From Calliopum simillimum (taxonomy: Eukaryota > Arthropoda > Insecta > Diptera > Lauxaniidae): a stretch of 64,000 nt of DNA. The notes under the pieces were generated by a model. It saw only the letters and a program-made list of their open reading frames with translations, was not told where the DNA came from and ran no database searches. Below, one piece after another: positions 34,454 through 45,716 of this stretch; within the stretch, counting starts at the first letter, position 1; each line of letters begins with the position of its first letter. The DNA is taken from contig OX638370.1 of NCBI GenBank assembly GCA_951812925.1, forward strand, positions 40,179,948-40,243,947, written 5' to 3'. The position numbers and the translations under genes are program-made.

Positions 34454-35110
34454 ATGTACAGCGAAATAAAAGTACGTGAAAAAATAATTAAAATTTTTCA
34501 AAAAATCCATTAAAAAAAATAGCAACAGATCTCAAGGTTCATCGTCACACTATTTCAAAAGCTATTAAACAGCATAAAGAAGACTTAAACATTGCACGAA
34601 AACTTGGATCAGGAAGAAAAAAAGGTCCAACAAATATTGGCAAAAGATGTCGAATACAACTCTTTCGAAGAGCTCCAAACACTTCTGTCAGAAAAGCAGC
34701 TCGTGTAGTTAAATGCGCTGATTCTTTTGTGTGCAGAACCAAAGCTAATGCTGGGCTGAAGTCGGATACAGTTCCAAATTGCAATGCGGTAAAGATTTTA
34801 GAAGCAAAACAACGAGCTAAAAAATTGAGTTCTGATTTTATAAAAAAATGTACGTGCTGTTGGATGAATGATTAAACCTATGTTCTGACAGACTTTCACA
34901 ACTTCTGGGTCAAGATTTTTATGTGGCTGATAGACGAGGTAATATTCAGCAACAATACCGGACAAAAAAGCAACCAAAATGGGATGGGATGTATGGGATT
35001 TGCCACGCCTTCTAGTATGGTTTTGCCTGATGTTTCAACGAATATTTTAAGCCGAGTTAAGCTTTTTTATCCGAAAAACTGCGATGAAATTGTGGGGCAG
35101 TTTTCTTGAC
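34454..35110 (+). pseudogene. rosa-type mariner transposase pseudogene
   Basis: From ATG at 34454 a short frame (MYSEIKVREKIIKIFQKIH) meets stops. Then IATDLKVHRHTISKAIK, RKLGSGRKKGPTN and a second helix-turn-helix-like part (APNTSVRKAARVVKCADSF) follow. Next comes CTCCWMND, a stop, TYVLTDFHNF, and after a frame shift QDFYVADRRGNIQQQYRTKK and QPKWDGMYGICHA. The order and motifs match, from memory, DD41D (rosa) mariners first described in Ceratitis. The first catalytic D region is altered (MND then stop). The rest of the catalytic domain is not recognisable after ~35010. Confidence 0.7.
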
Positions 35111-36119
35111 AAAGAATGCCCCATATATCATAATTCAGTGTCTTGTGTATATAAAAGTTGACACAACACTGTTGAAGATATATGCTTGTACCACCATACA
35201 TACAACAAATTCGTATTTGTGTTTGTAAATAAAATTGTAAGAAATGTGAAAAAGTCGCAAGCACACTGTCACACTGTGACACGACGATGCTGAGTTTCTT
35301 TAGCTGCTGTTCACATACTCGCACTCACCAACACTGACTGGTTCTTTTCTGTTTTTTTTTTTTGATTTTCCTTAGCTTTAGTGTTGATATCTACGAAAAT
35401 CTCCTACGCACCATTGGTTTTAATGGAGTTTATTCCAGTTATTTCTGTCATTTGAAATAAATTTAGGAAGCCACTGTAGGTTTGCGACGATAACGGTGTG
35501 TTTGAGTAAGGTATACGCTAGAGTGCATATTGGTGTATATTTTTGTGTATTTTTTTTCATTTTTTTTATTAATATTTTTGTTATTTCATGTTTTTCCTTT
35601 CGTTATACCTATCAAAATGTTAGCGCCTCGGGACGTATGAGTGATTTTTTAATGTAGTCAGGAGTTTTTTACTTTTTTTCTTACATTTGTGAGCGAGTAA
35701 AAAGCATCTCCCGTGGTGAGCTTTAATGCTTTTTTCGTAGTATCCTGAGAAGCTATTTTGCTTTTTTTGTCGATATGCATAACTTTTAATTTAAGGTTAC
35801 TTAACGAGTTTGAAATAATAGTATTTATTTGCCTCAGTGGGTTTACTATGTATATTAGACCTATCGTTAAAATTTAAAATTAAAAAAAACTTGCTCCCAG
35901 GGGCTAAAAAGTTTCCTATTGGTATAAGTATCAAGTATAAAAATTTTGGTCCCGATCGAAAAATATTTGACCGTGCCGCAAGGCCGTTGAAGGTCGGAAA
36001 AACGCTATTTATATGGAAAAATGGGGCTTTAGTAGCAAGAATCAGTCCTATCTTTGAAACTATTTGACATAAGTGAATGAGATTTGGTATGTATATGAAA
36101 AATGCTTGAATAAATTGCA
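35111..36119. other. Non-coding, nothing specific
   Basis: No gene recognised. 35260-35340 has cacactgtcacactgtgacac, a small imperfect palindrome. The rest is AT-rich. Confidence 0.4.
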
Positions 36120-36975
36120 TCCCAAAGAAAATGGGCGATGCCACGCCCCCTCGATCCGAAATTCTTGTATCTCTAGAAATATTGGATTCAGGGGAATGAG
36201 ATTCGGTAAGTATGCAATTGGCACTGAAAAAAAAAAAAAAATTTTAATAAAAAATGGGCGGGGTCACGCCCCCTCCTTCTAAAAAAAACAAATTTGTGAT
36301 ATCTCTGAAACTAGCATATGAATAAGATTTGATTTCAGGTAAAGTGAAGCGAACAGGATATGGCACTGTAAAAATGTTAAATCAATTTAAGGTACTTGGT
36401 TGATATGGAAGCAGTATTTTTTTCTGTTCTTATTTTTGTCTCTTGGGTATAATCACTGAGCTGCGTCACGCCCCCTCTACCCGAAATTTGTCGTATCTCT
36501 GAAAATATTTGACTCTGGTTAATGAGATTTGGTGCATATCTAAATTGCACTGGGAAAAAAATTTTCTACGATAATGGGCGGGGCCACACCCTCTCTTCTT
36601 AAAAAAACAAATTTGTCATATCTCTGAAACTATTTGACACAGGTGTTCGCATCACTTTATCTGAAATCAAATCTATTATCCTGTGCCAAATAGTTTCAGA
36701 GATATGACAAATTTGTCTTTTTTAGAGTCCATACCAAATTTTGTAATAACCGATGAAATGGTTTAGCCGTAAGAGCATTTTTTCTATTGAGGGGCATGGC
36801 ACCGCCCACTTTAAAAAAGAAAAAAATTCCTATGCACTGCCCCTCCTCACAATGGTTGAGATTTAGGTATAGAAACAGGGACTGAATCGATATCGTTTGC
36901 CTATTTATATATAGATGCTGCAGTGTAGGGTATTTAACTTTGGGGCAGGCCAAAGGTAACACCCTTACTAGTTTT
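36120..36975 (-). mobile_element. DINE-1/INE-1-like element, variant copy 4
   Basis: The end at 36900-36970 is the reverse complement of the family's left end: CTGCAGTGTAGGGTATTTAA, then GGCAGGCCAAAGGTAACACC and CTTACTAGTTTT. The interior has four units of aaaaatgggcgg(g)(g/t)ccac(g/a)cc followed by cgaaat / aaatttgt(g/c)atatctctgaaac, distinct from the gggaggtgccac units of copies 1-3. The opposite end is not clear. Confidence 0.65.
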
Positions 36976-38377
36976 TTGTTATGCCAATGTGAGTTTATAG
37001 GGTGGCAAATGTATATTCCTGAAGTTAAAATTTCTACAATAATTAGGCAGTAAGTGAAGATATTCTAACAATCAAGTAAAAAATAAATGTCAGGGAGTTT
37101 TTTTTTCTAGGCTTGTTCTTAATATTGGTTATTATTCCACAGGTAATAATTTTTTTATTCAAAAATCGTCACCTAAAGAGTGCGTAGCAGGCAGTTCATA
37201 TTATGCTTTCTTTAACAGGTAGAACAATTTAAATAATTCGATTACCTAAGGAAGGTAAGTAGTGTGTACTTACTTATATATGGAGTAAAAAGAATATTAT
37301 GCTCTCTTAACTTATTTTAAGGAAAAGTACGAGAGATCTATTCATTTGGATGGTATAAATAGTTATATTCTATAGGTTTTTGAATTAGTTATTCAAAAAT
37401 CTGCAAACGAAGCACCTATAAAAATGTCTATTTCAAACCGTATCATACATGAAATATTCAAAAGTTTATCAACTCTAGTTCAGTTGATTTCGTAGTGGCA
37501 TTACAAAAACATCTTAACATTACTGGTAAAAAACACGAAATACCTGAAATTCGGGAACAAATTCATGCAATGTAAATGGAATACTGTACATCGTGAGACA
37601 TCGTTCAGGTAAAACATTCAATTGCAAATATAACTATTGGCTATAGAAAAGTACCGATATCCACCATGAAGAAGTAGCAGACATATCCTACGAATTGCCA
37701 AGTAATTCAAAATCTACAAGAGGACGGAGCCATGCAAATCAATAGATAAAAGTTCTACATTCACAAAAAAAAGTATGGATGTTACAGAAGCGATTTCTAT
37801 TAGATAACTGGCAACAGCATAAACAGATAAATACAACAGTGATAACGCAAAAAACAATAGGCGATATAACAAAGGCAGTTTTTGTTGCTAGTCCTATCTG
37901 ATTTAGGAGGATTTAAAAACGCGGTGGTGGATTGTGTTAGTATTTCTCTTCAAAGCTCGATTTAAGTTATGTCGATATCTCCTTTTTCCTCCGAACTGAA
38001 ATATTGAAAACAAGTGTTTTTTGGATTTTTTTAAATTTTTAGGTTAGAAAAAAGTAAAATAGAGTTTTGAAGAAAAAACCACCTTATCATTCGTTCACTT
38101 ATTTTTTACTTTCTTTAGAAGATCTAATAAAACTGTCTATTAACCCATTTTGACATAAAAAGAAGTGCTGAGGTTTCGATTTTAAAGAGCATGTCGTTTT
38201 ACTTTAAAGACTAATGACTATTGATTTTAGCAAAAAAAAAAGGGTTCTCCACGTCGCACAGTGCACTGTTTTATACAATCTAGACGTGAAAAATTCAAAA
38301 TGCATTTTTTAGTATGCAGAACTGTTGAAATATGTCCATTGATCTCACGAAATAGAGTGAAGTGATTTTGGCGGCGT
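36976..38377. other. Non-coding; possible old coding traces
   Basis: 37470-37870 has somewhat higher complexity than its surroundings, with short interrupted frames, but matches no family I know. No gene call is justified. Confidence 0.3.
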
Positions 38378-39180
38378 TGTGGAGGGTAGCCCCCATACGA
38401 AAGAAATGAACGAAACTCTATATCTCTGTTCATGCAGTAGCTATTATTACAAAACTCTGAAAAAAAGGAGTACACTGCGTTCACCAAGCAGCCTGCAAAA
38501 AATAGAGGAAATTGAACAAAGGGGCGCTGCACCCCCCATACAAAAAACACCTCAATAGCTTTATCTCTGCACTTGTAGCAGTTATTGTTACAAAACTTTT
38601 TATACAAGAGTATGCTATGTTCACCAAATGCCTCACAGAAATTAGGGGAAATTGAACAAGGGGACGCTGCATCCCCTATTCATAAAAACACATCATTTGC
38701 TATATCTCCACACTTGTAGCACTTCCCATTACAAAGCTTTGTATACAGGAGTATACTACGTTCTTCAAACGTATTGCAAAAATTGGACAAATTTGACCGA
38801 GGGGGCGTTGCACCCCCCATACAAAAAAATTTATCAATTGCTATTTCTTAGCACCTCTGGAGTTATTACTACAAAACTTTATATTGAGAACGTGTATTTG
38901 ATTTACAAAATACTATACGAATGGACAGGGGGTAAAATATGGAGGCTTTGCACCCCTACACAAAAATAATTAAAATACTCTATTTATGTAATTTTATCAT
39001 CATAAAATTTGGTACATGGATGTACGTGTTATCTTTTAAGTAACATGGAAAAAATTAAAAGAGGGGACGCTGCAACCCCTCACACAAAAACCATTCGCAA
39101 TATTTTACCTTTGCACCTAGTGTAGATATTATTATAAAATCTGGTACAATTTTCATAGCATGGCGAAAATTTTTTGCGAG
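38378..39180. repeat. Six tandem units of ~140 bp, satellite-like
   Basis: Each unit has a (g)gcaccccccatacaaaaa-type core at ~38385, 38528, 38668, 38809, 38950 and 39071, an (a)gctatatctctgcac part, a gttattgttacaaaactt part, and a gaaattgaacaa part. Units differ by 15-30%, so the array is old. The short frames on both strands are translations of the units. Confidence 0.85.
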
Positions 39181-40318
39181 AAAGTTTTAGGATTTAAACC
39201 TCACGTGTCGTCAACAAAAAACTACATATTTTCTTAAAATATCCATCTCTACCCGGTGCGGAGCGGTGCTCTTAGCTTTTTAGTCCAATAATGTAAAAAA
39301 AACACGGAAAAATATATAATTTTTTGGAAATTGTTGAATGCCAGAAATTCGATAGAGCAAAGATTTTAATAATGTGATTTTGCTTCGAAAACACTATTTA
39401 AAATATCGAACTGATGACAAGGAAAATGTTGAGGCACAACAACCAACTTTAGTAATATCGCCAGTAAATACGCTGCCCCGAAGGAATTATATAATGTACA
39501 CTGTTTTAAAGAGCCGTGTGTACACACTTTCAGTGTAAAAATTCAATTTGTTTGCTTCCCTACATTTTTTGTTTAAAGCGTTGTTGTCATAAAAACAACT
39601 TTGGCCGTTAACATTTGCATAAAAAATGATTCTACTACGTTTTACAAAGTACGAATGTGTCAACCAGAAAATTTAATACCAAAAAGTCAAGTCTGTATTT
39701 CATAAACAATTTTTCTTTCAACCAAAAAACAAACTGTAACGGTTTAGAAGACACCCCTTTGCTGTCTTTTGATTAAATTGCTCAATTTCCTGCCATATGC
39801 ATATCGTCGCGACGTTCACAAAGTCATAATAGTAATTTATGGATTTTTATCCGTTAAGCAATTTTCTGCAAAATTTATTTTTATATTTTTTTTTTGCATT
39901 GTATTTTTCCTTATGTCTTAACATTTATATGATTTCCGTTTTTTTATAAATCTGCGACTACAAAAATGTATAACAAATGACTCCCAATAGACAGCAGACG
40001 TGAAATATCAGCGTAGTAATGCTGTGTGCTTGCTACCCTCTTTTTTTTTGAAAGAAAATCTGTAGATAATACGTTACGGCGCTGAAAATTGTAACAGACA
40101 TGATTTGATTTATATTCCTTTACTGTTAAGTTTGTTTCAGTAAACACAAAAAATTGTTTTTGCCATCAATCTGTGAAATATGTGAATGGAATTTATAATA
40201 TAAATGAAAACAGGTATTCCCACATTAACTTGATGTTTAATATTTTTTTTGTAAACTATCATTTTACAATTCATTTGTTTTATAATTGATTTATTTTTCA
40301 CGTAATTAAATATATAAT
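39181..40318. other. Non-coding, nothing specific
   Basis: AT-rich. No gene or bounded repeat was seen. Confidence 0.4.
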
Positions 40319-40322
40319 TTAA

Positions 40323-41717
40323 TAGTACAGTCATTTGGTAGTTTTACCTGGAAAGTTTTGCGGGATTTCTGCAAATGAGTTATTTTATAGATTTCGATGT
40401 GCTCTTTCAGAATTTCAACTTTGCTACCTCGTATCGTGTTCGCTCGAGCCGCCATATTGGAAAAATGGCGTCCAAAATCAGTTTTTTACAAATATCTCTT
40501 TAACGGTTATATTTAGAGAAAAATTTTTTAGGACAATGTTGTAGCTTATAAAATTTTCTATAAAAATGAACTTTTAAATTGTTTTCGTACGACTTATAAC
40601 TCAAGAGATATCTTTATTCAAAATTTTAGAAAAATTAGTAAATTGTGAATGCCACTTACGAGTAGGCACAGTGATGTGTCAAGCTTATAATTACGATAAC
40701 TTATGAACGGTGAGTTGCACGTTTAAAATAAAAACACTTGTTTATAGGAAATAACTTGCGCTACAAGTTACATATCATTTTTTTTCATATCACCTATAGT
40801 TAAGGAGATATTTTTCCCACAAACATAAAATTTTGAAAAAAAAAGTTTTTTCAAAATGGCTCCTAAACGGTTCGTCCTAGAAAAAAAATTGTCCATGCAT
40901 TTTGTAGAACGTTCAATTCCCTATAAGGATCTCTTCGAGCTGTTTTTTCGTCAGACTTACCCTTCATGAGATATAGCGTCTTGAAAATCATTCAAAATTT
41001 AATATTGTTCTATGCGCCCTACTATGTTCAATTTTGAATGATTTTCAAGTCGCGATATCTCATGAAGGGTAAATCTGACGAATAAAGAGCTCGAAGAGAC
41101 TCTTATAGGAAATTGAACGTTTTACAAAATGCATCGACAATTTTTTTTCTAAGACGAACCGTTTAGGAGCCATTTTGAAAAAACGTTTTTTTAAAAAATT
41201 TTAGGTTTGTGGGAAAAATATCTCCTTAAATATAGGTGATATGAAAAAAAAAATAATATGTATCTTGTAGCGCAAGTTATTCCCTATAAATAAGTGTTTT
41301 TATTTTAAACGTGCGACTCACCGTTCATAAGTTATCGTAATTATAAGCTTGACACATCACTGTGCCTACTCATAAGTGGCATTCACAATTTACTAATTTT
41401 TCTAAAATTTTGAATAAAGATATCTCCTGAGTTATAAGTCGTACGAAAACAATTCAAAGGTCATTTTTATAGAAAATTTTATAAGCTACAACATTGTCCT
41501 AAAAAATTTTTCTCTAAATATAACCGTTAAAGAGATATTTGTAAAAAACTGATTTTGGACGCCATTTTTCCAATATGGCGGCTCGAGCGAACACGATACG
41601 AGGTAGCAAAGTTGAAATTCTGAAAGAGCACATCGAAATCTATAAAATAACCCATTTGTAGAAATCCCGCAAAACTTTCCAGGTAACATCATTTTTTTCT
41701 CCCAAATGATTGTACTA
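40323..41717. mobile_element. 1.4-kb near-perfect foldback with possible TTAA duplication
   Basis: The left arm from 40323 (TAGTACAGTCATTTGG, acctggaaagttttgcggga) is complementary to the right arm ending 41717 (tcccgcaaaactttccaggt, CCAAATGATTGTACTA). The arms run ~690 bp each, with few mismatches, to a small centre near 41025. TTAA stands on both sides (40319-40322, 41718-41721). The same short frame appears once on each strand because the arms are identical. Relatives: 19846-21300 and perhaps the end at 22945. Confidence 0.9.
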
Positions 41718-41865
41718 TTAAGTATTAGTTTTGAATTGATAACTTTAATCGGCTTTATATGCAAAAAATAGAAAATGAAAATTAATTTGCAATGACATAC
41801 ATATTAGGGCATAGCAAACGAAAAAAAAAATGAAAATATTTTCCAATGAAAATGACGAATTGATT

Positions 41866-43018
41866 GCACTGTTTGACAAATTCGAACTTTCTAAAAACAC
41901 ATTAGAAAATCCAAAAAATTTCTTAAAGTAGACGTTAAAAAAATAGCCGTTTCTCGTGGTTTTTCTCCAGCACGTGACATTTTTTTCAATCGATTTTTGG
42001 AATTTTTTTATCCATTGTACATGAAAAAACCAAAAATTCCGCATTCTTGTGTTAAGTCGATGAATTTAACTATATGATCCTTACATCTGAGGTGTATTAT
42101 GTGTTCATCAAACTTATGCAGGATATTACGGGGAATACTTTTGTATAAAATTTTAACCCTGTTTAACCCTCATATGTGGGTCATTTTTGTCCTTTTCTTA
42201 AAAAGGTACAAAAATGACACCCAAAACAGGGAAATATTGAGTCAGTATGTACTACAGAAATAGTTGGTATAATTACATCTCTGACGCACTTACCTTAAGT
42301 TTTAAGAATTTTTCATCTATGGTAACTAAGTGAAATTTTTTTCAGGATATTTTTGCAATTTTTTTTAACCCATTGTTGCTCAGTTTTAGAAAAAGGGGTC
42401 AAAAAGACCCATAAAAACAGGATATACTGGGTTAATGTGTTCTAGGAAAATGATCCTTGTGTGATTTCGCTAAGATCTTATGAGAACGAGTTTTGCCCAA
42501 AATGTAGTTTTAGAGTTTTACAGTGGGGTGAAATTTGGAAAATATTGATTGTTAGAAGTGCTTACTGATTTTATCGATTTTTTTGCTTTCGGGATAAAAT
42601 TTTGCTATTTTAGTGTTCAGCAACTTGTTGTGAAATTGTATAGCACATATTTCTGTAATACATACTGACTCAATATTCCGCTGTTTTAAGTGTCATTTTT
42701 GTACCTTTTTAAGAAAAGAGAAAAAATAACCCACATGTGGGGGTTGTAAAGGGTTAAAATTTTCTACAAAAATATTCCCCGCAGTATCCTGCATAAGTTT
42801 TTTGTACACATAATACACTCAAAATGTAAGGATCATATAGTTAAATTCATCGATTTAACACAAGAATGCGGTATTTTTGTTTTTTTCGTGTACAGTGGAT
42901 AAAAAAACTTCAAAAATCGATTAAAAAAAAATGTGACGTGCTGGGGAAAAACCACGAGAACGTCAACTTTAAGAATTTTTTGGATTTTATCATGTGTTTT
43001 TTTTGTGTCGAACAGTGT
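41866..43018. mobile_element. 1.15-kb palindrome hosting a TTAA element at its centre
   Basis: Outer arms: gcactgtttgacaaattc (41866) against gtgtcgaacagtgtt (43018), and gcattcttgtgttaagtcga against tcgatttaacacaagaatgc. The arms run up to ttttgtataaaattTTAA (left) and TTAAaattttctacaaaaa (right), so the palindrome centre is itself TTAA. Confidence 0.8.
42157..42753. mobile_element. 597-bp piggyBac-like element in the palindrome centre
   Basis: TTAA at 42153-42156 and 42754-42757 flanks CCCTGTTTAACCCTCATATG at the left and, inverted, CCCTTTACAACCCCCACATG. The inner parts (tcatttttgtccttttctta, aaaggtacaaaaatgacac, attgagtcagta) are inverted on the other side. A third, smaller TTAACCC...GGGTTAA pair encloses 42369-42431. 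A solo arm lies at 54265-54440. No transposase. Confidence 0.65.
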
Positions 43019-43089
43019 TGTAGTTGCAATTGTAAGGACAGAACTGGCCTTCTTTGAAATTTCAAAATTACTTATATTTATACATAAGT

Positions 43090-43570
43090 ACTAGAGTCTG
43101 CCTTTGGGCCAAAATTCGACCATTTCGATTTGTCGTTAAAAAGAACACCCAACTGTTAACTTAACCTTAGAACCATGTTATGGGCACCCAAATCAATTTT
43201 CACTACTGTTTTTATACCCTAAATTGTTTGTAATGAATGCCAAATCACATTGTTTTTCAATAGGTTGAACCTTTGACTCCTTAAAAAAACTTAAAAAGGC
43301 GGGAAACCACATTTTTGTGTTATGAGTACTATGTGCCCTGAGTGTAAGGTAGATGTTGATGAACATTAACCAATAAGTAGCTTTATACGATTGGGCATAA
43401 TTGTAATTTCAACAGACAGACGAACACATACAAGAGGCCAATTAGGGCAAAATAGAGTCATCATGGTCAACATAAATATCTGAAAAAATTAGGGAAATTT
43501 ATATTCGACATTTAGAGCCGATTGACGACCATCCATCATGACATTGCATCTGATGACCACCTTAATTTAT
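43090..43570 (+). repeat. Dispersed repeat, family with 47050-47395 and 50690-50900
   Basis: The tag gagccgattgacgaccatcc then atcatgac is shared with 47330-47360 (gagccgattgacgaccgttt, gtcatgac). Upstream sequences are also alike in part. Family unknown. Confidence 0.6.
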
Positions 43571-43828
43571 CTACTTCCTTATAATTTTCCACACAAATAT
43601 ACTTTGTTTTATATACTTTGCTCATTCATACATACATTTGCACGTAAACGTTCAATAAAAAAATATAAAATATTTAAAAAAGCTATATTTGCGTGAAAAA
43701 CATAATTTTCTGAAAAAAATTTTTGAACGTTCCAGTTATTCCCATATAAAATACACTGTGGGCACTGAGTGCGAAAATAGGTTGGAGAGACCATGCACTG
43801 TTTTAAGGTTAAGAAAACAAATTCTCAT

Positions 43829-44160
43829 CAGTAACCATGTCTGTGCATTTTCTCTTTATAGGAGTGATACTGCCCACTTAAAAACATAATGGTCATATTA
43901 TCGTTCTTTAGTGTAAACCCTATCTCCATACCAAATGGAGAAAAAATCGATGCAGCGTTTTTTTGTTTAAGAACATGGCACCGCCCACTTGGAAACGTAT
44001 CGTTACTTAGTGTCAACCCTATCTGCATACCAAATTTCATAAAAATTGATGCAGTCATTTAACCGTGAGAGCGTTCTTCCACTGAGTGGCGTGGCACCAC
44101 CCAATTAAGAAGAAAATCCTATGCACTTCTTCTGCTCACAAACTTTCAAAAAAAAAAAAA
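43829..44160 (-). repeat. Units with ggcaccgcccac, DINE-1-related
   Basis: Two to three units share accctatct(c/g)cataccaaat, (a)tcgatgcag and tggcaccgcccac(t). They resemble the interior of the 36-kb copy. A long A-run (44150-44167) joins it to copy 5. Confidence 0.6.
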
Positions 44161-44164
44161 AAAA

Positions 44165-45002
44165 AAATAGTAAGTGTGCTACTTTTCATCTGGCCAAACA
44201 TTAAATACCCTACACTGCAGTATTACGAAAATTTTTCTTGTACGAGAGGTGACACGACCTCTTGTTCGAATTCAAATAGCTTTGTCTCAGATCTTGCACT
44301 TATTGTTTTAAGTGTTCGAGCGAAATTTTGTTGAATTATCTCAAAAATTGTTTTCAGTATAACATTTTGAAACTTTTGCTTATTTGGGAGGTGCCACAAA
44401 TACTTGTCCGATTTCGCCTAGTTTTTGCTCAGAGCTTGGGCTTGCCGCCTTTAGTATTTATGTGTATTATGTTTGCATTGTCGTAAAAAATACTCCTGAA
44501 GTTGCATTTGGAATACAATTTTTGTATGGAAAGCGTGTCCGTTGATCTATTTCGCTCATTTTCAATAAGTCCAGCTGAATTTATCAACGAAAGCAGTGTA
44601 CCAAATTTCATTGAATTGTCTTGCTTAGTTTTCCCGTGAAAAATATTTCCACAGACAGTCAGCCTGCCAGACAGACCCCAGTGTGCCAGACGGTTCAAAT
44701 CTTCGCTTTTTTACCCGTTACGGATCCGTTACTGATCCGTTTGCGGGAGGAATTCCAAAAATAAAAACGATTCGCTTTTTTTTTGGGAATCTCTCCCGCC
44801 AACGGATCAGTAACGGATCCGTAACGGGTAAAAAAGCGGAGATGTGAACCATCTGCCACACTGGGACGGGCATGGCTATATCGACTCAAAAGATGACGCT
44901 GATCAAGAATATACATATATAATTTTTCAAACCTGCCATGCCTCTTTTTCTGCGTAACAATAGGAAGGTCAAAGTGAATATACCCTGAATATACCCCGGA
45001 TG
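44165..45002 (+). mobile_element. DINE-1/INE-1-like element, copy 5
   Basis: Left end tagtaagtgtgct then ggccaaacattaaataccct; gaggtgacacgacc-type units; ccagacagac; the block catggctatatcgactc and gctgatcaagaatata; right end gtgaatataccctg. A 189-bp hairpin MITE (44677-44865) interrupts cagac|ggacatgg. Confidence 0.75.
44677..44865. mobile_element. 189-bp hairpin MITE inside copy 5
   Basis: CCCAGTGTGCCAGACGGTTC (left) pairs with its near complement (gaaccatctgccacactggg) at the right. Inner arms: cgcttttttacccgttacgg then atccgttactgatccgt and the inverse. AC is present on both sides (44675-44676, 44866-44867), consistent with a 2-bp target duplication. The host reads cagac-gg without it. 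Confidence 0.85.
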
Positions 45003-45182
45003 TATAAAAATCAAGCGAACATAATGAGATTTAGGTAAAGAGACAGGGACTTTACCGATTTCGTTTGCCTACTTATATATAAATTTGTAGTTTAATTACT
45101 AAGTAGTTTCCTTACTTGTTGTTGAAAAACGGCTCTAAACAAGCTAATTTATCCAAAGTTTTCCCTTATTACTTAGTTCAGT

Positions 45183-45716
45183 AGCTGTGGGAACACAACC
45201 CTTACTTTTCGCAGATGATTTACTTCGAGTCATAAGTGGGCATGTTGTCAAGGTGGTGGCTTCTGCTGATGATATAATTTAGCATGTCTCTGGTCGTTAC
45301 TTAAATATTTTAAGTGACATCATTTCTCAATCTCTAGGTTTAGCATAAATGCTCAGAAAACGAATTTGGTACTTTTCACAATATGCAAGCAGGCATTTAA
45401 CAGATCTTGGCGTCTTAAGCTAAAAGTAGTTCTGTGGATGGTCAAGGCTATAGTTAATGCGAATCTTGCCTTAAGCAAGCATACCCTTTTAGCAATCTTA
45501 TCGAAAATTCAAAGGATGGAAGGCATTAGAGCAAGCGGAGCTATAAACACTTCCTCTTTAACGTTCTCAATAAATTTTTCAGTAAAAATAGGTACAATTA
45601 AAAATTCCAACGAAATTGCTGAAAAAATTACTGGGGAAGAGTCAGACACAATTTCTGAAACCTATATTATAAAGCCACTTGCATCAATTAGAGCCAAAGT
45701 TTCTGGGCTAATTTAA
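45183..45716 (+). pseudogene. LINE reverse transcriptase remnant (jockey/I-like)
   Basis: LLFADDLL carries the reverse transcriptase ADD signature (FADD in place of YADD) at ~45215. It is followed, over stops and shifts, by a segment reading INAQKTNLVLFT at ~45340, the usual KT-x-LxLF motif after the catalytic box. The frame at 45366-45716 continues with CKQAFNRSW, VVLWMVKAIVN and LSKIQRMEGIRASGAINTSS, which matches the post-RT region of jockey/I/R1-type LINEs (...KIQR...I.GAI.T.P). The tyrosine-to-phenylalanine change in the catalytic box plus stops show it is dead. The clade is not certain. Confidence 0.75.

Larger units (their letters stand above)
32703..35110 (+). mobile_element. rosa-like Tc1/mariner element, interrupted
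   Basis: A candidate 5' end (agggtgtgtcgaaaaaaaca, then cagccataactta) at 32703-32814 is separated from the transposase remnant (34454 on) by a 1.6-kb element flanked by TA. Joining the two flanks gives a normal-looking leader. A right end was not found, so the 3' part is truncated. The 5' end assignment is inference. Confidence 0.5.

Noticed and set aside
34545..34784. 79-codon frame on the minus strand
   Set aside because: Antisense shadow of the rosa-like transposase remnant.
37470..37870. Possible decayed coding region
   Set aside because: No continuous frame and no motif I could name.
38378..39180. Regularly spaced repeats that could suggest a CRISPR array
   Set aside because: The units are contiguous ~140-bp tandem repeats without unique spacers, in an insect genome.
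40335..41764. Matching frames on both strands sharing a ~60-residue C-terminus
   Set aside because: Same cause: arms of the 1.4-kb foldback translated twice.
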